The notes: generated from the letters alone by a model not told the origin. Positions 25,901 to 34,533 are shown, counted from the first letter of the stretch. The stretch is DNA of 64,000 nucleotides from CAWDVK01 sp963805715 (GCA_963805715.1 CAWDVK010000006.1:124001-188000), one strand, 5' to 3'. A program made the numbers and translations.

Positions 25901-25944
25901 ACCACGAGCGCGTTCGCTGCGACCGGCTGCTCGCCCATGAGCAT
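22936..25944 (-). CDS. SARP/AfsR family transcriptional regulator (wHTH-BTAD-NB-ARC-TPR)
   Basis: 1002 residues from ATG at 25944. N-terminal winged helix (VVGLLGPVDVVIGG... PGYRLSLG, about 10-110), BTAD domain (to about 255, ending AGDTRL), disordered linker, NB-ARC ATPase with P-loop GTAGVGKTALAL, and C-terminal TPR repeats (from LGWTEHRIAQVCSLSG to the end). AfsR-like proteins activate antibiotic and other secondary-metabolism genes in response to nucleotide state. No biosynthetic cluster lies beside it; the divergent neighbour is an acyl-CoA ligase. The frame is open up to 26109, so an earlier start is possible, but that would overlap the divergent gene. Confidence 0.9.
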   Translation of the reverse strand: MLMGEQPVAANALVVGLLGPVDVVIGGVPAGIAQPALRALLATLALSANRVVPVASLIDALWQEEASRQRERNLHVQVHQLRRRLAELEPGAPASRIATVAPGYRLSLGEGELDVQAFTSLAACGRRLARDGDPAAAADALRQALDLWRGPALADVLQLSQQLSAGAASLNEQRLAALEDRIDADLAAGTGADLCGELTGLAARFPLRERLRGQLMIALFRGGQRGDALAAYQHARQVLRDELGLDPGPRLRALHQQILAGDTRLTRLAAAVAAPAARPGESPGHGPGGDRHDDPDDARGPAPGGGPRSAVGSPAAVAVLPRQLPAGVRHFTGRAAELAELDRLLGQRGEGTQGVTIAAIDGTAGVGKTALALHWSRRVAGHFPDGQLHVNLRGYDPAAVPVTPAEAIRGFLDALGVPPGQLPATPEAQAGLYRSLLAGRRMLLVLDNARDPGQVRPLLPGSPGCLVVVTSRTVLSGLAAADDAQPVSLGLLPGHEATALLTARLGVSRAAAEPEAVRQIVSLCAGLPLALAITAARAAARPRLPLAALAAALACEQDRLDALDTGEQATSVRGVLSWSYRQLSERAARMFRLLGAHPGPDISLAAAASMSGTSRSQARQMLAELTAASLLSEHQPGRYAFHDLLRAYAAEQARACAAEQARTGGSEAGRRAAVARFLDHYLHTAHAATQLMAPVGHPIELAAAHPGVSPEQVADHEEALAWFRAEHQVLLAVISQAAAEGFDAHAWQLPWTLRSYLDGQGHWQDWAAVNEIALAAAARLGDHNGLGWTEHRIAQVCSLSGAVEDGIAHNTRALAHFRLAGNLAGQGSGHIGLSISLGRLGRHRAALGHARQALRLFRLCGDRIGLAYALHLTGLAHARLGDARQGRVRCQEAVDLYRELGDPGGVADAWHSLASVHHQLGDYEEAVACYQQAAAISGELGDRWGQAYCLINLGDTHEAAGRPLTARRAWQQALEIIGDVHHPDADRIRAMLDAEPAAVSGP

Positions 25945-26107
25945 CAGGTTACTGAGCAAAGCCTCAATCCGGCGCGGATGCGGCTTACCGCCCGGCGTCC
26001 TGGCCTCTGGGACCTTCGCCTCTGTCGCCAATTGAGGGGATAGTTCTGGACTGAGATGGTCAGCGCCGTGGCGCGTCGCATCCCGTACACAGGACAAGGC
26101 GAGGAAC

Positions 26108-27802
26108 ATGACGGACTACCCGCTCGCGGAGAGCAACCCGGTCGAGCAAGCACCAGGGACGGCGAGGGACCCGCAGGCCGCTGCGGGCCCTGTCTCGCAC
26201 ACGGCGCTGACGCCGCTGTCGTTCCTGGAACGATCCGCTCGCGTCTGGCCGGACAAGACTGCCGTGATCTACGGCAGCCGCCGCCTCAGCTACGCCGAGC
26301 TGGCCGTAGCGGCGACCCGCGTGGCGCGTGCGCTCCAGGCGAGCGGCGTCGAGCCGGGTGACCGGGTGGCTTACCTGATGCCGAACCTGCCCGAGATGCT
26401 GATCGCCAATTTCGCGGTTCCGCTGGCGGGCGGCGTGCTGGTCGCGATGAATACCCGGCTGACCGCGGAGGAGATCGCCTACATCCTGGACCACTCGGGC
26501 GCGAAGCTCCTGGTCACGGACGCGGCGCTGCTGAAGACGGCTGCGGCTGCCGCGCGCGACGTTGAGGCGGTGACCCAGATCGTCGTCGCCGAGGACGGCG
26601 AGGCGGCGCCGTCCGGCGCGGACCTGACCGGGCCGCGGCTGGTGAGCTACGGGGAATTCCTGCGCCGGGGCACGGACGAGCCGCTGCCCTGGTCGGTCGC
26701 CGACGAGCTGGCCCCGCTCTCGATCAACTACACGTCCGGCACCACCGGGCGGCCGAAGGGCGTGGTCTACACCCACCGGGGTGCCTACCTGAACTCCTTC
26801 GGCGAGATCGTCCACTCCCGCCACGATGAGCGCAGCGTCTACCTGTGGACGCTGCCGATGTTCCACTGCAACGGCTGGTGCACGCCCTGGTCCCTGACCG
26901 GGATCGGCGGCACCCACGTGTGCCTGCGCGAGGTGCGCGGCGACGCGATCTGGGAGCAGCTGCGCGCCCACGATGTCACCCACCTCAATGCGGCGCCGAC
27001 CGTCGTGACGACCATCCTGAACGCGCCCGAGGCCGGCCCGCTGGACCGGCCGGTGCTGATCACCACGGCCGGCGCGCCGCCGAGTCCCACCACCATCGCG
27101 CACATGGAGCAGATGGGCTTCCAGATCGTGCATGTCTACGGGCTGACCGAGACCTACGGCCCGATCTCGGTATGCCAGTCCCAGCCGGCCTGGGCTGACC
27201 TGCCCGCCGGTGAGCGCGCGGTGCTGCAGGCCCGGCAGGGCGTCAGCATGATCCAGGCCGAGGGCCTGCGCATCGTGGACGCCAGGATGGCCGACGTCCC
27301 GGCCGACGGCAGCACGATGGGCGAGATCGTCATGCGCGGCAACAATGTCATGGCCGGCTACTACCTCGATCCCGACGCCACGGCCGAGGCCTTCCGCGGC
27401 GGCTGGTTCCACAGCGGCGACCTCGGCGTGATGCACCCCGACGGGTACATCGAGCTGCGCGATCGCTCCAAGGACGTGGTGATCTCGGGCGGGGAGAACA
27501 TCTCCACGATCGAGGTTGAGCAGGCGCTCATGAGCCATCCGGCCGTGCTGGAGGCAGCTGTCATCGGCGTGCCCGACGACAAGTGGGGTGAGCGCCCGAA
27601 GGCATTCGTCCTGATCCGGTCCGGCGTCAGCGCAACCCCGGAGGAGCTGATCGCGCACGTGCGCACCAAGATCGCCAGTTATAAGGCGCCGCGCGAGGTG
27701 GTCATCAAGCAGGAGCTGCCGAAGACCTCCACGGGAAAGATCCAGAAATTCGTGCTGCGCGATGCCGAGTGGGCCGGGCGCGCCCAGCGCGTTCACGGCT
27801 AG
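26108..27802 (+). CDS. acyl-CoA ligase (AlkK-like)
   Basis: 564 residues, ATG after GCGAGGAAC. NYTSGTTGRPKGVVYTHRGAY, TLPMFHCNGWCTPW, VYGLTETYGP, FHSGDLGV and PKTSTGKIQKFVLR (catalytic Lys) are intact. The HCNGW block is typical of AlkK-type medium-chain and methylmercaptopropionate-like ligases. It is monocistronic and divergent from the SARP regulator, which may control it. Confidence 0.92.
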   Translation: MTDYPLAESNPVEQAPGTARDPQAAAGPVSHTALTPLSFLERSARVWPDKTAVIYGSRRLSYAELAVAATRVARALQASGVEPGDRVAYLMPNLPEMLIANFAVPLAGGVLVAMNTRLTAEEIAYILDHSGAKLLVTDAALLKTAAAAARDVEAVTQIVVAEDGEAAPSGADLTGPRLVSYGEFLRRGTDEPLPWSVADELAPLSINYTSGTTGRPKGVVYTHRGAYLNSFGEIVHSRHDERSVYLWTLPMFHCNGWCTPWSLTGIGGTHVCLREVRGDAIWEQLRAHDVTHLNAAPTVVTTILNAPEAGPLDRPVLITTAGAPPSPTTIAHMEQMGFQIVHVYGLTETYGPISVCQSQPAWADLPAGERAVLQARQGVSMIQAEGLRIVDARMADVPADGSTMGEIVMRGNNVMAGYYLDPDATAEAFRGGWFHSGDLGVMHPDGYIELRDRSKDVVISGGENISTIEVEQALMSHPAVLEAAVIGVPDDKWGERPKAFVLIRSGVSATPEELIAHVRTKIASYKAPREVVIKQELPKTSTGKIQKFVLRDAEWAGRAQRVHG

Positions 27803-28281
27803 GGCCGAGCTCGCCGGGCGGCCGCGTCGGCCGGGAAGCTCGGCCGGGTAGCCGCGGCCGGGTAGCGCCGGCCAGAGTGGCGGGCGTGCCCGCTGGCGGC
27901 CAAGCGCCGGATTATTCCCGCTGCTGATCAGTGGTGACAAGCGCCATATTCCGGATGCGATGGATGCGGCGGGCTTCGCGGCGGTGTTGATACGGACGTG
28001 GTCCTTTAGTACGGATCACTTTTTCCATGCTCTCCCGGTTCCCGGCTGCCGCGCGACCATGTCGTGTCGCCAGTGCCGGGTGCCCGACGGGAAATAGCTA
28101 GCGCAGGCCAGCGAGAGGAGCCAGCCCGGACTGAAGCGCGCCGCGAATCACGCGAGCAACTCAGCAGGCCATGACCATGACCATGCCCCCCGAGGGCCAT
28201 GGCACTTGAAGTCACGTCCAATACGTTAGTCGCGATCGTGCGCGAAGAGCTGAGGGCGGACGGAGGAGGGTCCATCCTCCC
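27803..28281. other. 479-bp leader region before the Rpf-like gene
   Basis: No protein-coding gene recognised. Several GC-rich hairpins follow the ligase stop. Nearer the next gene lies CCCGACGGGAAATAGCTAGC followed by GCAGGC, which recalls the 3' conserved part of ydaO (c-di-AMP) riboswitches that often precede rpf-type genes, but the other landmarks were not found. Confidence 0.35.
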
Positions 28282-28968
28282 ATGGGTATCAAGCACATCG
28301 CAGCAGCAATGATCGCGCCAGCGGCAATCGCTGGCGTCGCCCTCTCGACGGGGGGCGCCGCGAACGCGGCAGCAGTTTCGCACGCCAGGCCAAAGGCAGC
28401 TGTCCATCACGCCAGGCCGAATAAGTACCACCAGTGGGTCACCGTACGCGCGGGCGACACGCTCAGCGGCCTTGCCGCCGCGCACCACATCTCGTGGCAG
28501 GCGCTGTATGCCACGCCGCCGAACATGAAGACCGTTCACAACCCCAACGTGATCACGGTGGGCGAGCGCCTGCGCATCCCCGCCGACCCGAAACTGAGGG
28601 CGGCGCAGTTCGCCGCGCTGGAACTACGGCTCGCGCGGGAAGCCACGCCCACGCAGGACCGGGTGCAGCAGCCCGCAGTCCAGCAGCAAGCGGCCCAGCA
28701 GCCCGCGGCTCAGGCTCAGGCCGGCAGTGCCGGCACGGCCTCTCCGAGCGCTGGCATGTCGTCGTTCGAGCAGTGCGTGACGTGGCGCGAGAGCTCCGAC
28801 ACCCCGACCGATCCCGATGGGCTCTTCGGGATCCTGCCGTCGGTGTGGGCCTCGCTCGGCTACTCGGGCACGGCCGGCCAGGCCTCCGTGGCCCAGCAGC
28901 AGATCGCGTTCAGCCGGCTGTACGCGGAGTACGGCGCGCAGCCCTGGGCACCGTCGGACGGCTGCTAG
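28282..28968 (+). CDS. secreted LysM and Rpf/transglycosylase-like protein
   Basis: 228 residues, ATG after CGGAGGAGGG. Signal peptide (IAAAMIAPAAIAGVALSTGGAANAAA), LysM domain (HQWVTVRAGDTLSGLAAAHHISW... VGERLRIP, about 50-98), Gln/Ala-rich linker, and a C-terminal Rpf-type domain (SFEQCVTWRESSDTPTDPDGLFGI to the last Cys). The Glu of WRES is the candidate catalytic acid of muralytic activity, and the two Cys may form a disulfide. Such proteins cleave peptidoglycan during resuscitation and growth. Confidence 0.85.
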   Translation: MGIKHIAAAMIAPAAIAGVALSTGGAANAAAVSHARPKAAVHHARPNKYHQWVTVRAGDTLSGLAAAHHISWQALYATPPNMKTVHNPNVITVGERLRIPADPKLRAAQFAALELRLAREATPTQDRVQQPAVQQQAAQQPAAQAQAGSAGTASPSAGMSSFEQCVTWRESSDTPTDPDGLFGILPSVWASLGYSGTAGQASVAQQQIAFSRLYAEYGAQPWAPSDGC

Positions 28969-28999
28969 CTCACGGCTGTTACCGATCTGCCCGACAGCT

Positions 29000-29038
29000 T
29001 CCGGCCCTGGCGATGGACGACCCATTGCCAGGGCCGGA
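29000..29038. terminator. hairpin between convergent rpf-like and membrane-protein genes
   Basis: TCCGGCCCTGGC and its exact reverse complement around a 15-nt loop. Confidence 0.65.
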
Positions 29039-29063
29039 GCCATGCCCGGACCTGGCCGGCCCA

Positions 29064-30596
29064 TCATGCTGGCCGTGCTGCGGCCGTCCCGCCGGAGCCG
29101 CGGCTGGCCCTGACCGAGCTGATGATGACGCTGATCCCGAGCGCCCCGGCCGGCACCAGGGTGACCAGGACCGGCAGCTGGTACCGCCAGGAGAACTCGA
29201 ACAAGTCTGATACGAGCGTCACGAGCACGGCCGAGGCGAACAGCAGCAGGCAGGCCAGGGCACGCTGGCGGGTACCGGGATCGGCCCTGCGGCGCAGCAG
29301 TGCCGCCGAGCCGGCCAGGCCGGTCAGCGTGAGCACGGCCAGCAGCGGGCCCGGCGTGTAGCCGCCGCCGAGCTGGTAGGACCGGAGGAACGCGGCGACC
29401 GGCCGCCAGACAGTCGGCTCGCCGCCGCCGAACCGGCTGACCGCGGCCCTGACGATCGGCTCGGTGGTCTGCGAGTCGTAGTACGGGTACGTCGTCTGGA
29501 ACTGCCAGCGAGAGATGGGCGTATCACCCTGGCCGGTCGTGCGGGTCAGCATGAAGAGCTTGACCACGTCATGCCCGTAAGCGGAGAGCACCCGCATCGG
29601 CTGCTGGGTCAGCACCCGGTGGCTGAAGTCGGCCACCAGGCTGTTGACTTCACCGCGCGGGAGATTCCGGTAGTACGGCTGCACCGGGGAAGCCGCGTTG
29701 TACTCGAGCCAGTCGGGCCCGTTGGCCTGCTGGGCCGGCGTCGGGCACATCCCGCGCTCGGCTGACGGCAGCCTGAGCGTGCCGCAGTCCGCTGCGGCCG
29801 CCATCCTCCCGTAGGTGGACGTGACGCCCGTGTGCGACAGGAAGAAGGCACCGCTGAGCAGGTAGGAGCCAGTGCAGTAGGCCAGGATGGGCAGCGCGAA
29901 GGCCGCGCAGAGGACAGCCGCCTTGCCGAGCGCATGCCGCCAGCCGCCGCCCGCCGCGAGCAGGTAGATCAGCGCCGGCACCAGCAGGACCTCGCCGACC
30001 TGGGCGACCGTGGCTGAGGTCCCGAGCACGACGCCGGCCGCGACGACGCTGCGCCAGCTGGCTCTCGGCTGCCAGAGCAGGATCGCCAGGCCGGCCACGA
30101 TCAGTGCCTCGAACAGGGTGTCCGGCATGATCGTCTGTTCCATCTGCAGCTGGTAGGCGTCCAGCAGGACGGGCGTCATGGCCAGGGCGGCCAGCCAGCG
30201 CGACACCCCGCGCCGGCGCAGCAGCAGGTAGATGGCCACGGCCATGGCCAGGCCGAGCAGATGCTGGAAGGCGGCGACCGCGTTGAAGTTGGCGATCAGC
30301 AGGATCGCTCGCAGCGGGCCCTTGTAGCCGACGGGGTCGTTACCGTCGGCGTTGTAGAGGTACCTCACCGTGTCGATGTAGAACAAGGCGGGCCGGTAGG
30401 CCAGCTGGACCAGCACCCGGAGCACCAGGCCGGCCGCCAGCAGCGCGGTGGCCAGCCAGTTCCGCCGCAGTGCGGCCGCGGCCGCCGCTGCCCCCTGGCG
30501 GGTCGCCCGGGCGCGGCGGCCCGGCCCCGCCTGGCCGGCCGGGCTGCGATCCGCGTCCGCGGAGGTGAGCGGGCTTTTCCCGAGCATGCCAGTCAC
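29064..30596 (-). CDS. polytopic membrane protein, GT-C glycosyltransferase-like
   Basis: 510 residues. A basic Ala-rich N-terminus precedes about ten hydrophobic segments. The first extracellular loop contains YIDTVRYLYNADG, the type of acidic loop seen in polyprenol-phosphate-dependent GT-C enzymes. A large soluble loop (about 270-370, with two Cys in ADCGTLRLPSAERGMC) lies outside. Likely transfers a sugar from a lipid carrier to cell-wall glycans. Same strand as the mannosyltransferase-like gene 124 bp upstream. Family assignment is from topology and loop motif only. Confidence 0.65.
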   Translation of the reverse strand: MTGMLGKSPLTSADADRSPAGQAGPGRRARATRQGAAAAAAALRRNWLATALLAAGLVLRVLVQLAYRPALFYIDTVRYLYNADGNDPVGYKGPLRAILLIANFNAVAAFQHLLGLAMAVAIYLLLRRRGVSRWLAALAMTPVLLDAYQLQMEQTIMPDTLFEALIVAGLAILLWQPRASWRSVVAAGVVLGTSATVAQVGEVLLVPALIYLLAAGGGWRHALGKAAVLCAAFALPILAYCTGSYLLSGAFFLSHTGVTSTYGRMAAAADCGTLRLPSAERGMCPTPAQQANGPDWLEYNAASPVQPYYRNLPRGEVNSLVADFSHRVLTQQPMRVLSAYGHDVVKLFMLTRTTGQGDTPISRWQFQTTYPYYDSQTTEPIVRAAVSRFGGGEPTVWRPVAAFLRSYQLGGGYTPGPLLAVLTLTGLAGSAALLRRRADPGTRQRALACLLLFASAVLVTLVSDLFEFSWRYQLPVLVTLVPAGALGISVIISSVRASRGSGGTAAARPA

Positions 30597-30720
30597 CGGG
30601 CAGGCCCGGTCAGCGGGCGCGATCGCGCCACAGCGGCTCCCTGATCCGCCGGGCGGAGTGGCAGGGAGGCAAACCCTCGATCCCGGCCGCGGCTCAGGCC
30701 CGCCGCGCCGGCCCCTGGCC

Positions 30721-32403
30721 TCATCCCGAGATGATCCCGTGGCCGCCCCCGGAACGCCAGAGGGCCAGGAACACCGTGACGATCGCCAGCCATCTGGTCA
30801 TCCGGTTGCGCGGGACCTGGGTCAGCGCGACCCAGGCGATCGCGGTGTACCAGGGGAAGACCCAGGGAGCGACGAGGATCCAGGAGAACGTCAGCGCGAA
30901 CGGCGCGACCACCTCGCGCGGCTGATCCGAGGAGATCCGCTGGTAGATGAACCAGGCGACCACGATCATCGCGATCGGCCACAGGCAGCTGATGAGGGTG
31001 CCCACCGTCGCCGGGCTAAGGCCGGCTGTCTCGGCCGCTACCTGGAAAAGCCGCCACGGCGACGGCAGCGCGACCAGCTTCGACGCGTTCAGCAGCGGTT
31101 TCAGCGCGCCGAGCCCGTAGTAGGCGTAGACGAGGGCCACGGTGACCAGGGACACCACCGTGATCCGGGCCGTGCGCATCCACTCGTGCCGCCGCAGCAG
31201 CGGCCACGCCAGCCCGATCCCGATCAGCGCAGCGTTGATCTTCACCCCGCACGCCAGGCCGATCAGCACGCCGATCAGCACGTCGCCCCACATGCCGGAG
31301 ACCCGGCGCGCCACCTGGATCGAGCAGATCGCCGCCGCGGCCACGAACGTGTCGAGATGGCCGCCGCTCACTAGCTGCTGGATGATGACCGGGTTCGCCA
31401 CCCAGAACAGGGTGGCGCGCACGGGGTCGTCGGAGGTCTTCAGGAGCAGCCAGCCGACGCCGATGAAGACGATCCCGTTGAGGATCATCAGGATCCAGAT
31501 GGTGGTGGCGATGTTCGGGCCGCCGATCCGCGCCGCGAACGACTGGATGACGGTCGCGACCGGCCCGTACACCGACGGCTGCCGCCTCCAGGCGGTGCCG
31601 ATCACCGCCCAGTACGCGGTGTGGCGCAGGACCAGCGGGCTGAGCCGGTAAGGGTTACCGCCCAGCGACGCTATCCGGCCGTAGGCCGCGTAGCTCGCGG
31701 TATCCGACGAGCCGACCGGGGTGAGGCTGACCATGACGGCGACGATGGCCGCGCTGGCCAGCAGCAGGCGACGCGGATCGGGCCGCCACCCCTGGCTGTG
31801 CGCCCACAGCATCCCGGCGAGCCCCAGGCAGGCGAGGATATCGCCCGTGTACAGCATCGCCCCGGCGATGATGCTGTGGTGACCCAGCGACGGCAGGACG
31901 TGCGATTGCTGCAGCAGCCGGGTCAGCGGCAGCCGGATGGGCAGCGTCTCGGAGTTCGGCGCCATCGCGCCGACGAGCATGCCCAGCAGCAGGCCGGCTC
32001 CGGACACGGCGAGGGCGACCCTGGGCTCGGAGAGCCTGCTCCAGGAGAGCTTGCGGATCACCGTGCTCATGAGCCGCTCGATCGGGCCGTTCGGGCCACG
32101 GCCCCCTAGCGGGTCATATGCCCGGAACGTCTGGACCGTTCGCGACCACCCGCCCGGACGGGGCGATCCGGTCCGGCTGCCCGGCTCGGCCGCCTCAGCA
32201 GGCGAGGAGGGGTCAGCCAGGCCGACAGCCCGGGGCGGCTCGGCGGCCGCGAGGTGATCGGCCGTCGCGGCCGGCCCGGGCTGGCCGGAAGGCGCGGCCG
32301 GGTCAGTGAGCCGGGCCGATCCGGCCGGATCGGCAGGCAGGGAAGGGTCGGCCGACCCGGCCGACCCTGGTGGGTCGGCCGGCTGGATGGACACCTGTGC
32401 CAC
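30721..32403 (-). CDS. polyprenol-phosphate mannose-dependent alpha-(1->6) mannosyltransferase-like protein (MptA/MptB type)
   Basis: 560 residues. The first ~115 are a Pro/Ala/Asp-rich, probably cytoplasmic disordered tail. Then come about 12 TM segments with the motif SSDTASYAAYGRIASLGGNPY in the first large loop (acidic GT-C site), YGPVATVI, GGHLDTFVAAAAI, and FSWILVAPWVFPWY. These fit MptA/MptB, which build mannan cores of lipoglycans. GTG start is uncertain; ATG near MSTVIRKLSW would remove the tail. Confidence 0.75.
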   Translation of the reverse strand: MAQVSIQPADPPGSAGSADPSLPADPAGSARLTDPAAPSGQPGPAATADHLAAAEPPRAVGLADPSSPAEAAEPGSRTGSPRPGGWSRTVQTFRAYDPLGGRGPNGPIERLMSTVIRKLSWSRLSEPRVALAVSGAGLLLGMLVGAMAPNSETLPIRLPLTRLLQQSHVLPSLGHHSIIAGAMLYTGDILACLGLAGMLWAHSQGWRPDPRRLLLASAAIVAVMVSLTPVGSSDTASYAAYGRIASLGGNPYRLSPLVLRHTAYWAVIGTAWRRQPSVYGPVATVIQSFAARIGGPNIATTIWILMILNGIVFIGVGWLLLKTSDDPVRATLFWVANPVIIQQLVSGGHLDTFVAAAAICSIQVARRVSGMWGDVLIGVLIGLACGVKINAALIGIGLAWPLLRRHEWMRTARITVVSLVTVALVYAYYGLGALKPLLNASKLVALPSPWRLFQVAAETAGLSPATVGTLISCLWPIAMIVVAWFIYQRISSDQPREVVAPFALTFSWILVAPWVFPWYTAIAWVALTQVPRNRMTRWLAIVTVFLALWRSGGGHGIISG

Positions 32404-32699
32404 TCGCCCATACCCTCCACTGGCTCACCTGCGCGACCGCTGCCTCGCAGGCGTCGCCTCGCCGTCCGGCCCTGGGCTCCGGAGCCCCTGATCAGTTCTC
32501 GGCCGCCCCTGCTTGCGGTCTTCGCCCAGCGTAGGCGGCCCCCCAAAGCTCCACGTTACATTCGCCTGAATCGTGCCAGCGCCAGCCCCCGGCCCGCCGA
32601 TTACCAGTGTGCCGATCGGTTATGCCGCATTTGCGCGGCGGATGCGCTCAGCCGGCGGCCGGCTTCGTCCTGCCCTTACCCGGCCAGGACTCACGGCTC
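32404..32699. other. intergenic region upstream of the mannosyltransferase-like gene
   Basis: No gene recognised; only low-complexity open frames antisense to each other. It probably contains the promoter of the minus-strand GT-C gene pair. Confidence 0.4.
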
Positions 32700-32927
32700 C
32701 CGGCCGCGCCGCGGCGGGTCTCGGTGTCCCCGGCCTCGCCTGGCCGGCTCCTCGCCGGCGCCGCGTCCGGCCTGGCCGCGGCGGCCGACTTCGCCGGCCA
32801 GCTGCCGCCCGGCCTGTACCTAGTCGCCGCCGCCGCTGCCGCAGCTGTCGTCACCGCGGCCGCCGCCCTGCTGCCAGCGCAGGCGGCCCGCCGCCTGCCT
32901 GCCGCGCATCTACTTGCCGAGGAGTAA
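32700..32927 (+). pseudogene. FtsX-like ABC permease remnant (C-terminal end)
   Basis: The frame ends PGRLLAGAASGLAAAADFAGQLPPGLYLV, a TM run of Ala/Val, then LLPAQAARRLPAAHLLAEE and TAA. The last block is the usual cytoplasmic end of FtsX/MacB permeases (PARRAARLPxAxxLAEE). Nothing upstream in any frame resembles the rest of a permease, so only the last ~70 residues persist. The start of the homology is uncertain. Confidence 0.45.
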
Positions 32928-32961
32928 GCACATGGCCGACGGCCCGGATGCCCGTAACGGA

Positions 32962-33025
32962 CCGCGCCTTCGCGGGGCCGCGCCTTCGCGGGGCCGCGCC
33001 TTCGCGGGGCCGCGCCTTCGCGGGG
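32962..33025. repeat. four perfect 16-bp hairpin repeats
   Basis: CCGCGCCTTCGCGGGG four times without a mismatch, followed by a partial fifth. Each unit holds CCGCG-CCTT-CGCGG, so each can fold into its own 5-bp hairpin. They lie just past the stop of the SRPBCC gene. Confidence 0.9.
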
Positions 33026-33038
33026 CCGCGGGAGATCA

Positions 33039-33551
33039 TTAGCCCTGATCGGCCTGACCGCTGCAGAGCGCGTCAAGTCGCTCCAGCGTCCTGGCCATGC
33101 TCTCGGCCCAGATCTTGCCGTCGTCCATGCCCAGCCGCTCATCTTCCGGCACACGCGAGCAGTCATAGATTTCGGTCACGATAGTCGCATCCGGGCCATC
33201 GGGGGTGAGCTGATAGCCCCACCGTTGCCCCCAGCGGGCCTCGGCCGGACTGGACGGGGCGGCGTCCGGATGGCCGCGTCCGGCTTCCGGCTCCCAGGTG
33301 ATGCGCCGGTCCGGCTCGTACTCGACAACGTGATTGTTCATCTCATAGTCGCCCAGTTTCGAGTAGTACATCTTGATCACGAAGACATCTCCGACGCCCG
33401 AGATCAGCGCGGTCGTGGCGGCCCCTCGCAACATCCCTGAGCCATCGAGCTCCAGGTGCCGCACCGGATTCGAGAGGATCCGGAAGATGTCGTGCGCCGG
33501 AGCGCAGATCCGCCGGGATACGGCAACGGGCTTGTACTCGGTGTCGGTCAT
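33039..33551 (-). CDS. SRPBCC family protein
   Basis: 170 residues. VSRRICAPAHDIFRILSNPVRHLELDGSGML is the usual polyketide-cyclase/START-like beginning, followed by VGDVFVIKMYYSKLGDYEMNNHVVEYEPDRRITWEPE and the long C-terminal helix. A hydrophobic-ligand-binding cavity is expected; ligand unknown. It is the type with DGSGM in place of WP in the first loop. Lone gene; array of hairpin repeats follows. Confidence 0.85.
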   Translation of the reverse strand: MTDTEYKPVAVSRRICAPAHDIFRILSNPVRHLELDGSGMLRGAATTALISGVGDVFVIKMYYSKLGDYEMNNHVVEYEPDRRITWEPEAGRGHPDAAPSSPAEARWGQRWGYQLTPDGPDATIVTEIYDCSRVPEDERLGMDDGKIWAESMARTLERLDALCSGQADQG

Positions 33552-33630
33552 GGGGTCGGTTCCTTCTCCCGGGTGTTCGCCGCTCGGCGCCTGGGGCCGA
33601 TGCCTTCAGGCAAGACGCGTCGTCGCTCAT

Positions 33631-34533
33631 CTATTCATCGCCCCCTGGCGGATCAGAGCGCCTGTTGCCTGCCTGGCTGTGCAGCACTGCGCCGGGGACG
33701 TGCGTCCCTGGCTGGATGGCCTGCTCGCGAGAGCACCACCAGGTCGACCGGCCGCCCACCGACGCGTGCTGCATCTCGGCGCCGCAGCGCGGGCAGGTGC
33801 CGCCCGGGCGCCGGGCCGCGATGACCTCGCCGGTGTGCACCCCGCCCTTGGCGATGGCGGACTGCAGGGCGGACCGCAGGGCACGGTAGAGCCGGTCGGC
33901 ATCATGGCGCGACAGGCTGCCGGCCGCTGCCAGGGGCGAGATCCTGGCCTGCCACAGCGCTTCGTCGGCCAGCAGGTTCCCGACTCCCGCGATCTTGGAC
34001 TGGTCGAGCAGGCGCGCCTTGACAGCGATCGTGCCCCTGGTGATCAGCGCGCCGAACTCGGCCCGCGTGACGTCGCCGGCGTCCGGTCCGAGCGCGTCGA
34101 CGTCCGGGTTCAGCCGGACGCGGCCCAGCCGGCGCTTGTCGAACAGCACCAGGCTGCCGCCGCCGGCAAATTCGAGCGTGAAGCGGTTCCACCGGGCACT
34201 GCCCGGCTGCGCATCACGCCGCCGGTAGCCGCCGCCCTCGGCTGCCGCGCCGCTCGCGGATGCAACGATGATTCGACCGCCCATGCCGAGGTGAATGCCG
34301 AGGTCGGGGCCGGGCCCGCAGGAGCGGCCGGCCTCGGAGGTCTCGCACCAGATCAGCTTGCCCCGTCGCCGGGCCGTGGTGAGCATGCGCCCGAGCAGCG
34401 CAGCGCGGAGCTGGCCTGGCGAGTGCGGCCGGCAGACGAACGTGTCCGCGTCGTCGACGGCCACGATGGGCCGGCCCAGGGCCTCAGCGGCGATCAGGCT
34501 GCGAGCAGTCTCGACCTCGGGAAGTTCCGGCAC
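33631..34533 (-). CDS. Fpg/Nei family DNA glycosylase
   Basis: 300 residues. N-terminal MPELPEVE supplies the catalytic Pro2 and Glu3; Lys59 lies in RRGKLIW; the H2TH part includes DQSKIAGVGNLLADEALW. The zinc finger reads CPRCGAEMQHASVGGRSTWWCSREQ in pieces C-x2-C...C-x2-E: the fourth Cys is Glu. It removes oxidised bases and nicks abasic sites. The C-terminus runs about 25 residues past the finger. Could be a Nei2-like enzyme; substrate preference cannot be read. Confidence 0.9.
   Translation of the reverse strand: MPELPEVETARSLIAAEALGRPIVAVDDADTFVCRPHSPGQLRAALLGRMLTTARRRGKLIWCETSEAGRSCGPGPDLGIHLGMGGRIIVASASGAAAEGGGYRRRDAQPGSARWNRFTLEFAGGGSLVLFDKRRLGRVRLNPDVDALGPDAGDVTRAEFGALITRGTIAVKARLLDQSKIAGVGNLLADEALWQARISPLAAAGSLSRHDADRLYRALRSALQSAIAKGGVHTGEVIAARRPGGTCPRCGAEMQHASVGGRSTWWCSREQAIQPGTHVPGAVLHSQAGNRRSDPPGGDE

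Noticed and set aside
26060..27940. 626-codon minus-strand frame
   Set aside because: Antisense shadow of the AlkK-like ligase.
32962..33025. CRISPR array
   Set aside because: The 16-bp units are directly adjacent without spacers. No spacer-repeat pattern was seen anywhere in the window.
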